Assembly (NCBI GenBank): GCA_900642245.1
Contig: CAAAJI010000025.1
Span: 160,095-224,094 of the forward strand
Length of the DNA stretch: 64,000 nt
From: Fragilaria radians
Lineage: Eukaryota > Bacillariophyta > Fragilariophyceae > Fragilariales > Fragilariaceae
Direction of reading: 5' to 3'
Shown here in pieces: positions 47,267 to 59,112 of the stretch. The translations under genes were made by a program, and so were the position numbers. A model generated the notes under the pieces. The model had not been told where the DNA came from. It made no database searches and worked only from the letters and a program-made list of their open reading frames with translations. Positions within the stretch are counted from its first letter, which is position 1. Every line of letters starts with the position of its first letter.

Positions 47267-49601
47267 ATGGTCAAGACTGCTAGATCCTCTGTTGGGCTAC
47301 CTCTAGTTGTTAGAGAGAACCCCTCTATCCCTTTTGTTTCTAAGGTCCAGAAGCTGGACACAGCTGACGGAGGAGAGGTGGACAAGACTGAACTAATCAA
47401 GCTAGAGCTTCTAATTGACCCTGCTAACCCAGCATCCAAGTATTCCAGGCAGTTTGTCATTTTGAAGGATGGTTATCAAGAGGAGTGAATCAAGTGGTTG
47501 ATGGCTTTTAGGGAGATGGAGAAGTGTATGCCCCTTAAGGAACCTGCAGACAAGACCAAGATGTTTAGAACCTTGTTGAACGGCCAGACCTTGTCTTATT
47601 TTGAACATCACTTGAGGAAGAGGTTAGATGCAGAAGACTCAGAAATCCCTGACAATGACGACTAGAATCAGAGACATAGGCTTAGAATATATTCCTAAGC
47701 GCGCCATTTGCGTGCAAAGATACTATACGAGGAGAGGTTTGTACATGGGCTCTAACACTTCTGTGCAACAATTTGTTGAAAGGTTGAATGACCTCAACCT
47801 CTATATGTTTTTTTCCCAGAAGAGTTCCACAAGCAACTAGATCAAGATGATTATTGAGATCTTTGATCAAGCTAAGGCTCCTGAATGGCATGAGGCAATT
47901 ATTACTGCTAATATTGATATTTTTGAAATGTCTAATGAATAATCTGTTGCCTATTTCAAGAGATTGGAAAATTTGGAAAAATCAAGAAGACCAATGGAAT
48001 GGCAGCCTTATCAGTAGATAATAAGAAACCTGTTGGCAGTAGTGTAGGCAGATCCAAGGATTCCAGCCTTTGGTGTCATTACTGTGAGAAAAATAATCAC
48101 AATACAGCAGATTGTAGGGCAATTGCCAAAATGAAACAGCAGAAAAAGGTCCGCTTTGAAGCCAAATCTGCCCCCGAAAGAAAGTCTTTGGCTTTTCTTT
48201 TTGAAGAAATCAATGCCCTCAAGAGGCAGTTGAAACCTGAAAAGGTTATAAGGAACAAGAAGAGGAAGGTTGAATCCCTTCTCTCTATAGAAATTAATTT
48301 AATAACTAGTAGTGATGAAGATGAGGAGTACTTTGTTGCTTTCCCAAATATCTTTAGTCCTGGCACTCTAAGCCAGGAACAAACACTTCTGTCACTACAG
48401 AATTAGTAGTGAGCCTTGAGGCTAATCAGGAGGAAATCTACTCAGAGCACTAGCAGATATTGGTGCTAGCAGTAGTATTATCTTGGGGACATTTCTCTTC
48501 AAAGACCACATCATAAATGGTGAAAGTAGCCAAACCAATTCGAGTACAATAGGTGGACGCTTCACAATAAATTTCTTGGATATTTCACGTGGATGACCGC
48601 TCTAAGTCATCAAACACATATGACATGATTATTGGAAGAGATCTCCTTACAGCATTGGGGATGATCCTTAACTTCCAGGATAAAACTGTCTCCTGGGACA
48701 CAGACACTATCCCCATGCAAGAAAAGGGAAATTTAAAAACCCTAAAATTGCTCACAGAGGTTTATTTAACAGCAAATGAGCCCAAACTATTGGAAGATGA
48801 GTACATTCGATCTACCAAAAGTTTAGATGCAGAATATAAGCCTTCAGTACTACAGGATGTCATTGATACCTGTATTAATCTTAATCAGAAGGAAAAACTC
48901 CAACTATTGCAGTTACTCCAAAAATATAAACATCTATTTGATGGAACATTAGGAGAGTTCAGCATGAAGTCAATAAGTCTTCAGTTGATGAATAACGAAT
49001 GCAAACCAATGCATGTGTCAACAATTACCAAGGATACAAGATACCTGGATGGAGAGATTTTAAAGGGATTTGCTTATTTCTAATTTTTGGCAATCCTGGT
49101 GTCGATTTTTGTTTATTTGTGATGTAACTGTATTTTCTACAAACAAGATAAAACAAGAATGGCCCGGATATTAGTGATAAGTAGAAAATAATTTATTTTA
49201 GGACACAGTCTCAATAATTGAAATACCATTAAACTGCTTTAGATCCAGATTGTCTATCAATAGAACATCTCCTCCTTGTCAAAATCCAGGTCATGCAAAT
49301 TACGACTTTTATTATTCTTAGTTTCTATCATTGATGCACGTCCATATACCATACCTAGGCCAATGGAACAGCAGTTACGCAAGGAAATTACATGATTAGT
49401 GGGCATTGGAGTCCTAGACGAAGATTGTACTTCTGAATGGGCCTCCTCCATGTTTGCCATTGCAAAAAAATGGAACAATAAGAGTTGTCTCTGACTTCAG
49501 GAAGCTCAGTGCCTTGCTAAAATGTCACCCATTTCCAAATTGGGGACATGATCTGTTCTATGGTAGGATTTACCTTTGCCACAGCACTGGATTTAAACAT
49601 G
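47267..49601 (+). mobile_element. Gypsy-type retrotransposon G1, broken
   Basis: Gag begins at 47267 (TARSSVGLPLVVRENPSIPF) and runs with several stops to about 48410. It includes a CCHC knuckle, CHYCEKNNHNTADC, near 48075. A degraded protease (LADIGASSSIIL, with the aspartate context changed from DTGA to DIGA) lies near 48460. Linker and pre-RT text follow at 48589-49083 (DMIIGRDLLTALG, KYKHLFDGTLGEF), and RT begins at 49334 (GTIRVVSDFRKLSALLK, then FATALDLNM after a frameshift). RT stops dead at 49601, where a copia LTR begins, so the YxDD region, RNase H and integrase are missing. It is also split by a 317-bp insertion. Confidence 0.8.
49017..49333. mobile_element. 317-bp insertion inside G1 pol
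   Basis: The RT leader is interrupted after CKPMH and resumes with ARPYTIPRPMEQQLRKE. The break is flanked by ATGCATGT (49009-49016) and ATGCACGT (49334-49341), a probable 8-bp target duplication with one difference. The inserted DNA is AT-rich and non-coding; I see no clear inverted repeats, so the class (small non-autonomous DNA element or SINE-like) is open. Confidence 0.65.
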
Positions 49602-49795
49602 TGTTGGAAAGTCTTCTATTCAGTTGATCAAACAGATGAAGGTAAAGGTAAACAAAAGTTGCACTTGAAAGTTGTGATTACTAATTAAAGATTTAAACTA
49701 ACTCTGACCACACAATATCGAATATCTAATATCCCTAATAGATAACCTTAACAAATATACCTTAGGTGGAGTGAACGTATGGGATATTTCCAATA
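49602..49795 (-). repeat. 3' LTR of copia C1
   Basis: 194 bp with inverted ends TGTTGGAAA and TTTCCAATA. On its inner side a purine tract (minus strand GGGATGGGAAGGG, 49796-49808) sits exactly where a polypurine tract is expected. Shares its layout with the solo LTR at 18941-19158. Confidence 0.9.
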
Positions 49796-52700
49796 CCCTT
49801 CCCATCCCGAAACCGCATTCTTCTCCAATATCTCCTAAAAACTTCTTCAAATGCCGTTCGTACGTCTCCTGATTTACATTTTTGGTAAAGATGTCGGAAT
49901 CATTGTCACTGGGTTTTACAAATTCGATATTGATGATTCCATCTTCCACATTCTCTCGAATAAAATGATATTGACGTGTCGAGTGCGTACGCCTGTCGAG
50001 GCATTTTGCGACATGAATAGTGCACCGATATTGTCAGTTTTGACCACAATCGGTAGCTCTGCATCACACCCAATATCTTGGAGGAGATAATACATAAACT
50101 TAATCACATTCACAGCTTCGGAAATTGCCACATACTCCGCTTCACTGCTAGACAAAGTGACACCTTTCTGTGCCTTGGATCTCCAAGAAACAGGCATGCT
50201 CATCAGGTAGATAATGAACCCTGTAGGACTAATCCTTGTTTCTGGATCTCCAGCCCAGTCACTGTCACAGAATGCATTCAAATTCCCATTTATCTTACCG
50301 ATACTTGTTCAAATTTTGAGGCCAAAATTCTTTGTATCCAAATAAACTTGATGACCCTCAAGAGCTCAAGATAAGTCCCAATGGTTGCACCATCCATGCA
50401 CTTTGATAATTCTCTAACAACATTACTGATATCAGGTCTGGAATACGTTGTTAAATAGAGAAGCATACCAACTCCTGAACAACAATGGCTCTGTAATTCC
50501 GCATCATGAGATTTCCGAGTCTTTGTCCGGTCAAACTACTTTAAGCCTTGGCGTCTCAGGAGTCCTATAGATCCTCTTTCCAAGTACCTCATCACCAAAT
50601 TTATCCGACAAATTATTGATCAAATGAGGTTGCAAGATCATGATCTGATTCAAATTCTTGTTTTCAATGACCCAACAACTCAAATAGTCCTTGAGACTAT
50701 TTTCAACCTTTAGATTGAAGCCATTTTTCCTTAAAGCAACAATTAGTTTAGCAATGCTCTCTTAATTGCCCATTACAAGGCAATCATCCACATGAATTCC
50801 AGTGAGCATAACTCCATCTTCATGCCATTTTGATAATTAGCACGGATCTGACTTATTTTCCTTGAATCCAAAAGACTTAAGGACCAAAATTAACTTTTTG
50901 TAAAACTCTCTTGCACTTTAAACTAAGCCGTAGAGTGCTTTCTTTAGTCGCAAGCAATGATTAGAATTAGTATCCACACCTTCAGGACCATTCATGTAAA
51001 TTTCTTCTTCAAGTTCACTGTATAGGAAAGCCGCTTCTACATCAATGATTGAAGCTTGAAGTTCCCAAATAATTTTTGAAACCAGCATAATCCTAAGCTT
51101 ACATCATTAATTACAGGAGCAAAACTGTCATCGAAGTCAAGGCAATGCCTGGAACTTGGCTGTATCCACAGGCAACCAGTCTTGCTCTAAAGATCATATT
51201 TCACTTAATCTTGAGTATCCATTTGTTCTTAATGATTCTTCTACCTTCTGGGATGTCATCTTTCTTGATAATTTCCCAAACCTTCTTACTTTCCATATCA
51301 TTGAATTCCTTCTTGATTGCAACTCTCCATTTTTCTCGATCGTTTGGGTCAGAATGGTTCCAAGCTTGATCAAAAGTGGTAGGTTCAACTTGAATATTTC
51401 CACCAAACAAAGCAATGTTGGCTTGGTCAAGGATGATGTCCCTTCCTTGCTCTATGTCCTTAACAAACTTGGTTGCATCCGGATTAAAGCTACTTTCCAG
51501 TTGTTTCAGTTTGCCGATATACTTTACTTTTCACAATTTGATCCTTGCCTTGGGTGAGTTGAGTCCCTTCAACATTATTTGCTTCCGGATTTAATGTCGT
51601 AACATTAGGAATGAAGTCTTCAATATCATTATCATTGTTTACCCTTGAAGGATTGTTGGTAATAGTCCAGTTCTTGTAACTTTTCCCCAGCTAAACAACA
51701 TCTCTGGTGTCAACAATTCTTTTGGTGGCAATATTCAACATCCGATAAACATCGTTTGCATGGTCCACTGAGTTACCCACAGAAATGCAAGCTATTCCAT
51801 GATTCTCTAACTTCCCTTGGATGTCACCCTTGGTAGTTACAATGCCCATCTCTCCAAATATCCTTAAACTTGTAGGTAGCTTGGGCTTACTGCCAAACAA
51901 TAGCTGTCAAGGGCACTTCTTATTTGCTTTAATTGCAATAATGTTAGAAAGAAAAGTTGTAGTTCTTGCACACTCAGCCCAAATTCCAGATCTCTTGCTG
52001 TTTTCAAGACCTGCATTGTTTAACATTGCTCTAATCCTGCCATCGAGTGTCTGAAACTTCCGTTCCACCTTTCCATTTTGTTGGGGAGTTCTTGGACCTG
52101 AGAATTCAAACTTGATGTTTTATCCTTTTGCACGACAAGCGTTATAAAGCAACTTGTTTTCACCAGAATCATCACAGCAGATATATTTAACATTGATTCC
52201 AGCAATCTTCAGATCCGTCAATAGAGCAAAATCTTTTCCTTTAACTCACTCTTATTCTTTAAGTAGATACTCCAACAATAGTCAGTGTAATCATCAACAA
52301 TTAAACCCAAAACTTAGATCCACCATAACTTAATCTTTGATGGAACTAATATCTAAATACATTCGTTCTCCATGGACTTGGCTTCCACCTTTCCACTCTT
52401 TGTTAACGTTCTTCTGCCTAGCTTTAGCAATGACACATTCTTCACATATCCTGAACTCACCGCTTAACTTCACAAAATGAATTTTGGCAGTCTTCTTCAG
52501 TCTATTGGATCCACAATGTCCTAACATCTTGTGAAAATTGTTTATGTTAATTCTCTTTCCGGGAATTGAACAACCTATTGCATTGCTGGCAACAGGGAAC
52601 TCATCCTTAGCCAGCTTGATCCCTGAAACAGAGCCATTTGCAGTTCTTCTCACTCTGTCAAACGTCACAGAAACAGCTCTCGTTGATAAGGAAATAGATA

Positions 52701-53964
52701 GTCCTTTATTGCTGAGTTTATATCCCTTTTTCAATGCCTTGTTACTGATAAACAAGTTAACCCACAATTCAAGAACATACGTAACTTCGTGGAGGGTAAT
52801 GTCCATTCCAGATCCATCAACCTGAATGATACGGCATTTTAGACTTTCAACCTTAGTTGCAGTCATGCTTTTGCTGTTACCCACAGTGATACTCTCATTG
52901 ATCTCTTCAATATTGAACAAGCCCTTTGTAGAATTGAAATAATGCCACATGCTCCACTATCGCAATCCAAATATCCTCCGTAAACTTCACATTCTTTGCT
53001 GTAGCTGCAAATACTACATTTTGTGAGTCATAGTTTTCTCGGCCACGATTACTGCTATTGTTGCTACTGGGTTCATGGTGGTTGTATCAGGTTTCCTTCT
53101 TCTTTAATTTAAAACAGTTTCGCTTGATATGACCCGCGCTACGGCAATCAGTGCAATAATTTCCCGCAGTCATGTTACTGTGATTACCACCATTGTGGTT
53201 TGAGCAATTTTTGCGCTGAAAACACTTGTGTCCAATCTGTCCACAATTTCTGCATTTGCCTTTAAATTGACCGCAAAAAAGTGTTTGTTCTTCTAATTCT
53301 TCACCATCGTCATTTCTCGCAGATTTCATACTTAATCTTTCAAATCATAGACTCCACTCTGCTCTGATCTCCTCAACTGTCAACGGTTTTTCATTATTTC
53401 CAATTCTCTTTTCCATCAATGCAAGTTGTAGATCATAATCCGAAGTAAGATTATTCAGCACATGAATCATAAACTGATTTTCGGAAATGCTTGAACCCAT
53501 ATCATCAAGTCTAACACGGATGTCTTCCAACTCAGTTATCCAAACTTCAGGATCTTGACCTTTCTTGAGAGATGATTCTCTGAATTGCTTGTCCAATTTA
53601 ACCATAGAAGGGGCAGAAACGGGTTCATATGTATTCTTGCGTTTCTCCCAAGCGCTAGCCGCATTTCCATCAAGATAATCCTTGGTCTTGCATCCTTTGA
53701 CAATGATAAAAGCAATCTTGCCAGTACTAGCTTTAACATCAATAGAAAGAATGAGATCAGTGTAGGCAATCTCATTCAACTCAATTATCTTCAACATCTT
53801 CTTTCCCTTGTCCAAAATTCCATCAAAGTCTTCATCTGCCTTGGAATTGACAACTTTCCCAACTATAAATCCTTAAATCCGTATTTCTTAGAATTTTCTA
53901 TAAGTAAATTCACATGCTCCTTCGGATGAGGAATTACAGGCTTGTCATCACAGTATGATGCCAT
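49602..53964 (-). mobile_element. copia-type retrotransposon C1, degraded, no 5' LTR seen
   Basis: Read on the minus strand, gag starts at 53964 (ASYCDDKPVIPHPKEHVNL) and ends near 53345. Knuckles follow at 53329-53087; the second, CTDCRSAGHIKRNC, is canonical. The protease site CDSGACG is at about 52945-52965. The gag-pre-integrase and integrase zinc region (KMLGHC, CEECVIAKA) are at 52540-52420, and integrase core text (PRTPQQNGKVERK) near 52090. RT has a GIHVDDC active site at about 50780-50795. RNase H has DSDWAGD, SSSEAEYVA and DNIGA at 50281-49980. The 3' LTR closes it. All main active sites can still be seen but many frameshifts and stops make it dead. Confidence 0.85.
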
Positions 53965-54399
53965 CCCCAAGGAATTGGAGTCCAAAAGCAATTACTCTCG
54001 GTCAAGTGACTTCCAGAGAAGTGAATCAGTAAATGTTTGACTTACATGCAGCTTACAAGCTTGCAAATAGGAGAATTTGGTTGATTATGATTCTTTTGAT
54101 TTGAACTATAATTCTGCAGTGAACTATGACTATGAGTCCACACAACAGCCAATACAGATTGCACTAGCTTGATCAATTGATGCCTTACCAATCAAGAACT
54201 TCATATACTAAGGAAAAACGTTCAGCCATCACAGCATCAGATTTAAGCCAATAATGGCGCATTGTCATTAACACAAAGCGAGATACATTTTGATTTATTT
54301 TTAGCGTGCTATCCTAAACTATCCAAATCACCTATGTGATGCATAGAATGCACTCATACGGGCCCTCCAATTTGGCCCATTTATTCCTTGCTATTGCTT
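53965..54399 (+). pseudogene. fragment of another retroelement lineage
   Basis: Plus-strand text at ~54070-54320 includes LVDYDSFDLNYNSAVNYDYE and, in another frame, TKEKRSAITASDLSQ followed by a stop and WRI. The latter resembles the conserved stretch just before the integrase core of a different diatom copia-like lineage. It faces opposite to its neighbours and separates C1 from C2. Confidence 0.4.
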
Positions 54400-55029
54400 T
54401 CAGATGTCCAGTCTTCTCCCATAATACTCTCCCTTAATTTCTTCAACAGTTAGAGGTCTTTCAATGTCCCCAACTTTTCTTTCCATCATTGCAAGTTGAC
54501 GCTCATAGTCAGTAGTAAGGTTGTTTAAAATGCGAATCATGAATTGCTTCTCCGAAATGCTTGAGTCCATAGTTTCAAGCCTAACACAAAGGTCCTCCAG
54601 CTCTGTAATCCAAATCTCTGGATCTTGACCTTTCTTTAACGAGAGCTCCCTAAACTGCTTCTCCAACTTCACTAAGGTAGGGGCAGAAACAGGCTCATAT
54701 TTATTCTTAAGCCTTTCCCAAGTTTAGCTGCATTACCATCCGGGTGATCCTTTGTATTGCACCCTTAACTACATTAAAAGCCGTTTTACCGCTGCTAGTC
54801 TTCACATCTATTGAAAGAATGAGTTCAGTAAAAGCAATATCTATCTCCTTTCCAGTATCAGACGTCATGTCATTTCTTCATCAGCTCTTGGGATGGACCG
54901 GTATCCCAATAACAACTTCTTAAAATCGCACCTCTTTACCTTGGAAAGAAACTTCTCACTCCAATGGGCCACTCATCAACCTTTCCGCAGAAAGGGATTA
55001 CTCTAATAGTATTTAAATCAGTCATCTTT
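54400..55029 (-). pseudogene. gag fragment of copia C2
   Basis: Gag starts at 55029 (MTDLNTIRVIPFCGKVDEWP) and, through several frameshifts, reaches LTVEEIKGEYYGRR at 54405, parallel to LTVEEIRAEW in C1. It shares IWITELEDLCVRLE and FMIRILNNLTTDYERQ with C1's gag. Everything downstream of gag is missing. Confidence 0.8.
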
Positions 55030-55118
55030 GGCCTGAAAAATGAGTGCCAACTAAACAAGGAATTACTTGATGAAATGTAGTATTCAATAGACACTTACTA
55101 GGTACCCACGTTCAAATG

Positions 55119-55343
55119 TGTTGAAATGTCATCTATGATGTTGAATCAAACTACAAAGTAGGAGAAGCTTCAGAAAAAGAAGTTCCACTGAAAAAGTTGT
55201 GTTTTTACTAAAGATTAGATTGAAATAAATACCTCACCGTACCTTTGAACTTATTGGCCTCCACATAATATTTGATATCCCTAATTGACAACCATAAACA
55301 ATCAAATAACAAAAAACACTGAACGTAAGGGATATTTTCAATA
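55119..55343 (-). repeat. 5' LTR of copia C2
   Basis: 225 bp, beginning TGTTGAAAT on the plus strand and ending TTTTCAATA, with the internal inverted pair ATATCCCTA and AAGGGATAT. Same family as the solo LTR and the C1 LTR but clearly diverged from the latter, so C1 and C2 are separate insertions. Confidence 0.85.
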
Positions 55344-56300
55344 TGGATCGGTCATCAACATGGAGCTCCCAAGTGATTTGTTTCTTGAGGTCAAATTCTG
55401 GAAGTGGAATGCTCACTAATCCAGTTTTTTCAGTTGTAAACTGACCACCTATTGTACTCCAAGTGGTTTTGTTATCATTATTGTGTTTGATAAGATACTT
55501 GGAGGTATAAGCTTCAAGAATTATGCTGCTACTAGCACCAGTATCGGCCAGTGCTCTAAGCACATGTTCCTCATGATTGACATTGAGGGTCACCACTAAT
55601 TCGGTGGTTGGGTGAGCATTTTTGACTAGTTTTCAACTAGGTCTGCTGATAGTAGGGGGAAAATAATAAATACTCCTCCACTTCATCACTACTATTAGTT
55701 AAATTAATCTCAGTTGAGAGTAGGGATTCAGCCTTCCTTTTTTCGGGCTTTTCAAGGGCGTTAATCTCCTCAGAAATAAAGTCTAAGAGCCTGGAACTTT
55801 CTTGGTCCCATTTTCGGCCTTTTTGTGCTGTTTGACGTTGCGATTTCTCGACATTTGGCCGTGTTATGGTTAGTTTTGTCACAGTAGTGACACCACATTT
55901 TGTCTTCTGTTTCTTTCCAGTAACACCTACACATACACTACTGGTAAGGGAAGTGTTATTATCTACTGCTACGGTCAGAGCTGGCCCAGTCGTGTGTCGA
56001 ATCTTGTCTAGATTCTCCAGCCGTATAAAATAAGAAATTGCCGATTCGTAATCCATTTTGAAAACATCAATGTTGCCTGAAATCATTGCCTCATGCCAGT
56101 TTGGAGGTTTGGCCTGATCAAGAATCGTAATGATTTCATCTTGAGTGAGGGGTGTACGACATTCCTCAGGGGGAAAAAGTAGGTAGCGGATAAGCACATT
56201 GATCCTTTCTACAAATTGTTGAACCGTAGTATTAGGTCCCATGAAGAGGTATCTCCTCCTGTAATACTTTTGCACCCTAATGGCGCTTGCAACATGTTTC
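55344..56300 (-). pseudogene. Gypsy copy G2, gag and protease, cut at both ends
   Basis: Minus-strand gag from about 56300 (RVQKYYRRRYLFMGPNTTVQ, then NIDVFKMDYESAISYF) lacks its N-terminal part. It continues to ISEEINALEKPEKRKAESLL, and the protease follows in a shifted frame with an intact DTGASSSIIL (about 55530). The frame is cut right after HVDDRS by the copia C2 LTR at 55343; in G1 the same site continues into KSSNTYDMIIGRD. Confidence 0.85.
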
Positions 56301-56309
56301 CTTGACCAC

Positions 56310-56780
56310 TTAGTCTCTTTAGCTTACGTGTTAGATCCAACACTTAGCCTTTAGGCTTTGTGATCTTGGATTCACAACTTAGATTTATGAATCGTGAATC
56401 TTGATAGGTTCCTGTTTGTTACTTAGGAATCTGTAATAGTTATTTCTACCGTATTGATATGAGGGTGCTGAAAAGATATTAAATGCTCCTCTTTGTTTAT
56501 ACGCAATATTTAGCATCACTAAGTGCATATATCATATAAGACTAGGTCTTTGTTAAACTTGTGGAGGATATAGAAAGACTGGTTAACTAAGTAACTTAAC
56601 CTGGATTTAGATGAGTAAATATAAGAATGTTAATTCTAGTATTATTTACTATGTACAAACGGTCACTTTGGAAGTCTCCAGTGTCGGTGCACCCACGCAT
56701 CTCTTAGCCTTAGTAACGTTTTTAGTATTGTTAGACTGTATTGCTTATAACCTATAGTGTTAGATATTATCCTAATGAAC
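56310..56780 (+). repeat. LTR-like block related to the 31.9-kb duplication
   Basis: Ordered blocks GTTAAACTTGTGG, TATTACT/TATTTACT, GTCTCC and AACCTATAGTGTTAG parallel 32280-32420 (GTTAAACTTGTGG, GACGTCTCC, AACCTATTGTGTTAG). It abuts the truncated end of G2. Confidence 0.5.
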
Positions 56781-57096
56781 TTAACTCAAAGGTATGTCAC
56801 TCTTCATTACATTCTTTTTCTTTGTTGTTGCACATGCACAACCACCACATATTTGACTGCATACAGAGTACTGCTTCCATTGGAATATAAGTTGCTACCT
56901 CCTGGGACAAGACTGCCCACTCTGTTCCTGTTATGCTTGCAATATTCTGTTTGTATATTTTGCCATCTCTCTCCTTTAAAATCTTATCTCTAGATCTGTA
57001 ACATGTAATACACTTCCGGAGTTGTGTGTAATTTTCTTTCCATTTCCCCAATGCTTGGTTATTTCAGACAGCTTTGTCGTTTCCTTGTAATATCAG

Positions 57097-58200
57097 TTAT
57101 GAACTTAAACTCAATTGACCAGTTGGTGTGATCCGGCTTGTCTTGATAAAAGTTTGTTGTTTAAAGTTCATAACTGTTGGATCAAGACGTCTTCCCGATT
57201 CATTTGTTGTATCCGATATACTTTTTACGTTCAAGAACAGTATACAATGATTTGAAAATCGCAGTTGAATCCCATTTCCTCTGCTGCTTCCATAGTGCAT
57301 TATCATCCTTACGTTGTAGGGGAAATTTGTTCTCACCTTAACAGAATACTGGCAGGCTGACTGGAGCCACCTACTTTCATCTTGAGGATATTTGTATTGC
57401 TTTGTGATGAAAGGATTGTTGCCTGTAACTCTCTGCCATTTCCACTCGCTTAAAGTTGTTCTCATTGTTCTCATCATGTCGCCAACCATTTGATTATCTT
57501 GCGTTTGCCTTTGCTTGTAGTCTTGTTCAATATAGAAATCCGTTAGTCCTAGCTCTCCAAGCTCTGGGCTACTTACTGCAATCTCAGACGTCATTGCTTT
57601 TGAATACCTTAACTTGTGAAAGAAGTGGTGCTTATTCGTCTTGGACATATTGAATAATTCTTTGTCATTTCATACAGAGACATATTTGACAGGGGGGTCT
57701 AGATGCTTCTGTATAATATCTCATGTTCTTCACAGTACGTTTGTCCTGATGGAGTATTCCCTCAAATCTATCGCTGATTTTGTCAAGTTACTCTCTGTGA
57801 ACGACCTGATTCCTTTGGTGATGTTAAGTGCCCAATAGACTTATGATAGTTAGAAACAATTAATTGATTTGCTGATAAACTGTCACGTTGTAGCTGATAT
57901 TCTTTTGAATTCAAATTCTACCAAGTCTAATGGGTAGAATGTGCAATTTTCGGATGCCAACTTTCCCTGGCTTGCCTGCCATCTTTGAAAGTCTCTAGTC
58001 ATAAAAGTATGCAGCTCCTCTGATCCGTCCATCCTAGTATTATGTGTGTTAACATCATTCACATATGCATGGCTAATAACTTTTCTTTTAGTGCCACCTG
58101 GTAAATCATAGGAGGCGCTCTCAGCTTCATTGTTTAACAACTTAAGCAAGATGCTTGCCATCATTGTCCAAATATATAGCTGTTTTCCGACCGTTGACAT
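57097..58200 (-). pseudogene. decayed reverse transcriptase of a diatom-type retroelement
   Basis: Minus-strand frame 58200-57883 reads LYIWTMMASILLKLLNNEA, then HAYVNDVNTHN at 58073-58041 and QGKLASENCTFYPLD, the layout around an RT active site; the expected YVDD is YVND here, so a metal-binding aspartate is lost. Frame 57648-57097 gives the downstream part of the same protein (LGELGLTDFYIEQDYKQRQ, RWLQSACQYSVKV, NHCILFLNVKSISDTTN). I know this combined layout from unnamed RT proteins of diatoms. Several stops separate the pieces. Confidence 0.65.
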
Positions 58201-58774
58201 GCACCGTAGATAGAATGAGTTGTCCTATTATAGAATTTCCAAATCGTGCTGTCATCCAGTAATTGTGACACATTGCTTCATGTGCTGTATCAAATGACTA
58301 TGAAGAAGAACTGTGTTCTGGTGAACTCCAAAGGATGAACCGATGACTGAAGCGAGGATGGGTAATACCCTGTCGTAACAAGCTTAGCATTGTACTTAAT
58401 TTGACCATAGTTATCCTTGTAAGTCTTGAAAAATCATGTTGAAGGATCTCCAATAAAGATGGTAGCTAGAAAGCTTTTAAGTTAGTACTCTCAAATTGGC
58501 TCCTGCTCAATTTTTCTTCTGATTCTGCTGTAACGATCGCTCCTTACCATTTTATTGCAAGTGCCACAATTAGATCACACTCATATAAGAATGTATTCCT
58601 ACATTTATCAACTGCAATGCACCCTTGTTTCTTCGGAATACAAATGTTTTTCCATCTTTCCGGCTTTTGATGCTCTTTAATGTTGCATTTATTAACCGCA
58701 AGTGAGTAACTAATATGACTTGTTGCTTGTTATCAATGTCTAAGTAGGGTATCATCGAGTATCTGTTGGATTGC
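58201..58774. other. probable 5' part of the RT element, unreadable
   Basis: A minus-strand frame at 58570-58779 (RLINATLKSIKSRKDGKTFV) may belong to the same dead element but has no known motif. Confidence 0.35.
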
Positions 58775-58900
58775 ATCACCGAGATTCTCTAGTATTAGGG
58801 TTAGTTTCATATGTGAGAACAGTCAAAAGAAGACACGAAGGACTAGCGATAGAATAATTTACTTATTTTAGTGATTTCAGAGGCTCTCTAACAAGTCTCT
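58775..58900 (-). repeat. LTR-end-like block
   Basis: Its reverse complement shares ordered blocks with 46990-47215 upstream of Gypsy G1, including CTGTTCTCACATAT and ACTAACCCTAA. Confidence 0.55.
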
Positions 58901-59112
58901 TCAGATAATACTGTTTCAAAAAAAACTTTGTAATATTTCAGATTAACTGCTGGAGAAGTGGATCTTGACTCTTTCCAGTGTTTAAATTTATTTATCCATT
59001 CCTCTGGGCTAATTTCAAGGTCATTGGACTCTGCTGAAATGCTGTTGATAGCCTCTCTCAGTTTCCATTCTGTAGTTCCTGGATCTATCTTTATCTCGTT
59101 AAGTTGTTTCAT
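58901..59112 (-). pseudogene. possible gag fragment
   Basis: A 74-codon frame (PGTTEWKLREAINSISAES, ISPEEWINKFKHWKESR) has the charged helical character of a retroelement gag and is cut by the LTR-like block. No definite family. Confidence 0.3.

Noticed and set aside
49602..55343. Reading 49602-55343 as one 5.7-kb copia element with two LTRs
   Set aside because: The two LTRs are too diverged, the outer flanks do not form a target duplication, and there are two gags with foreign sequence between them.
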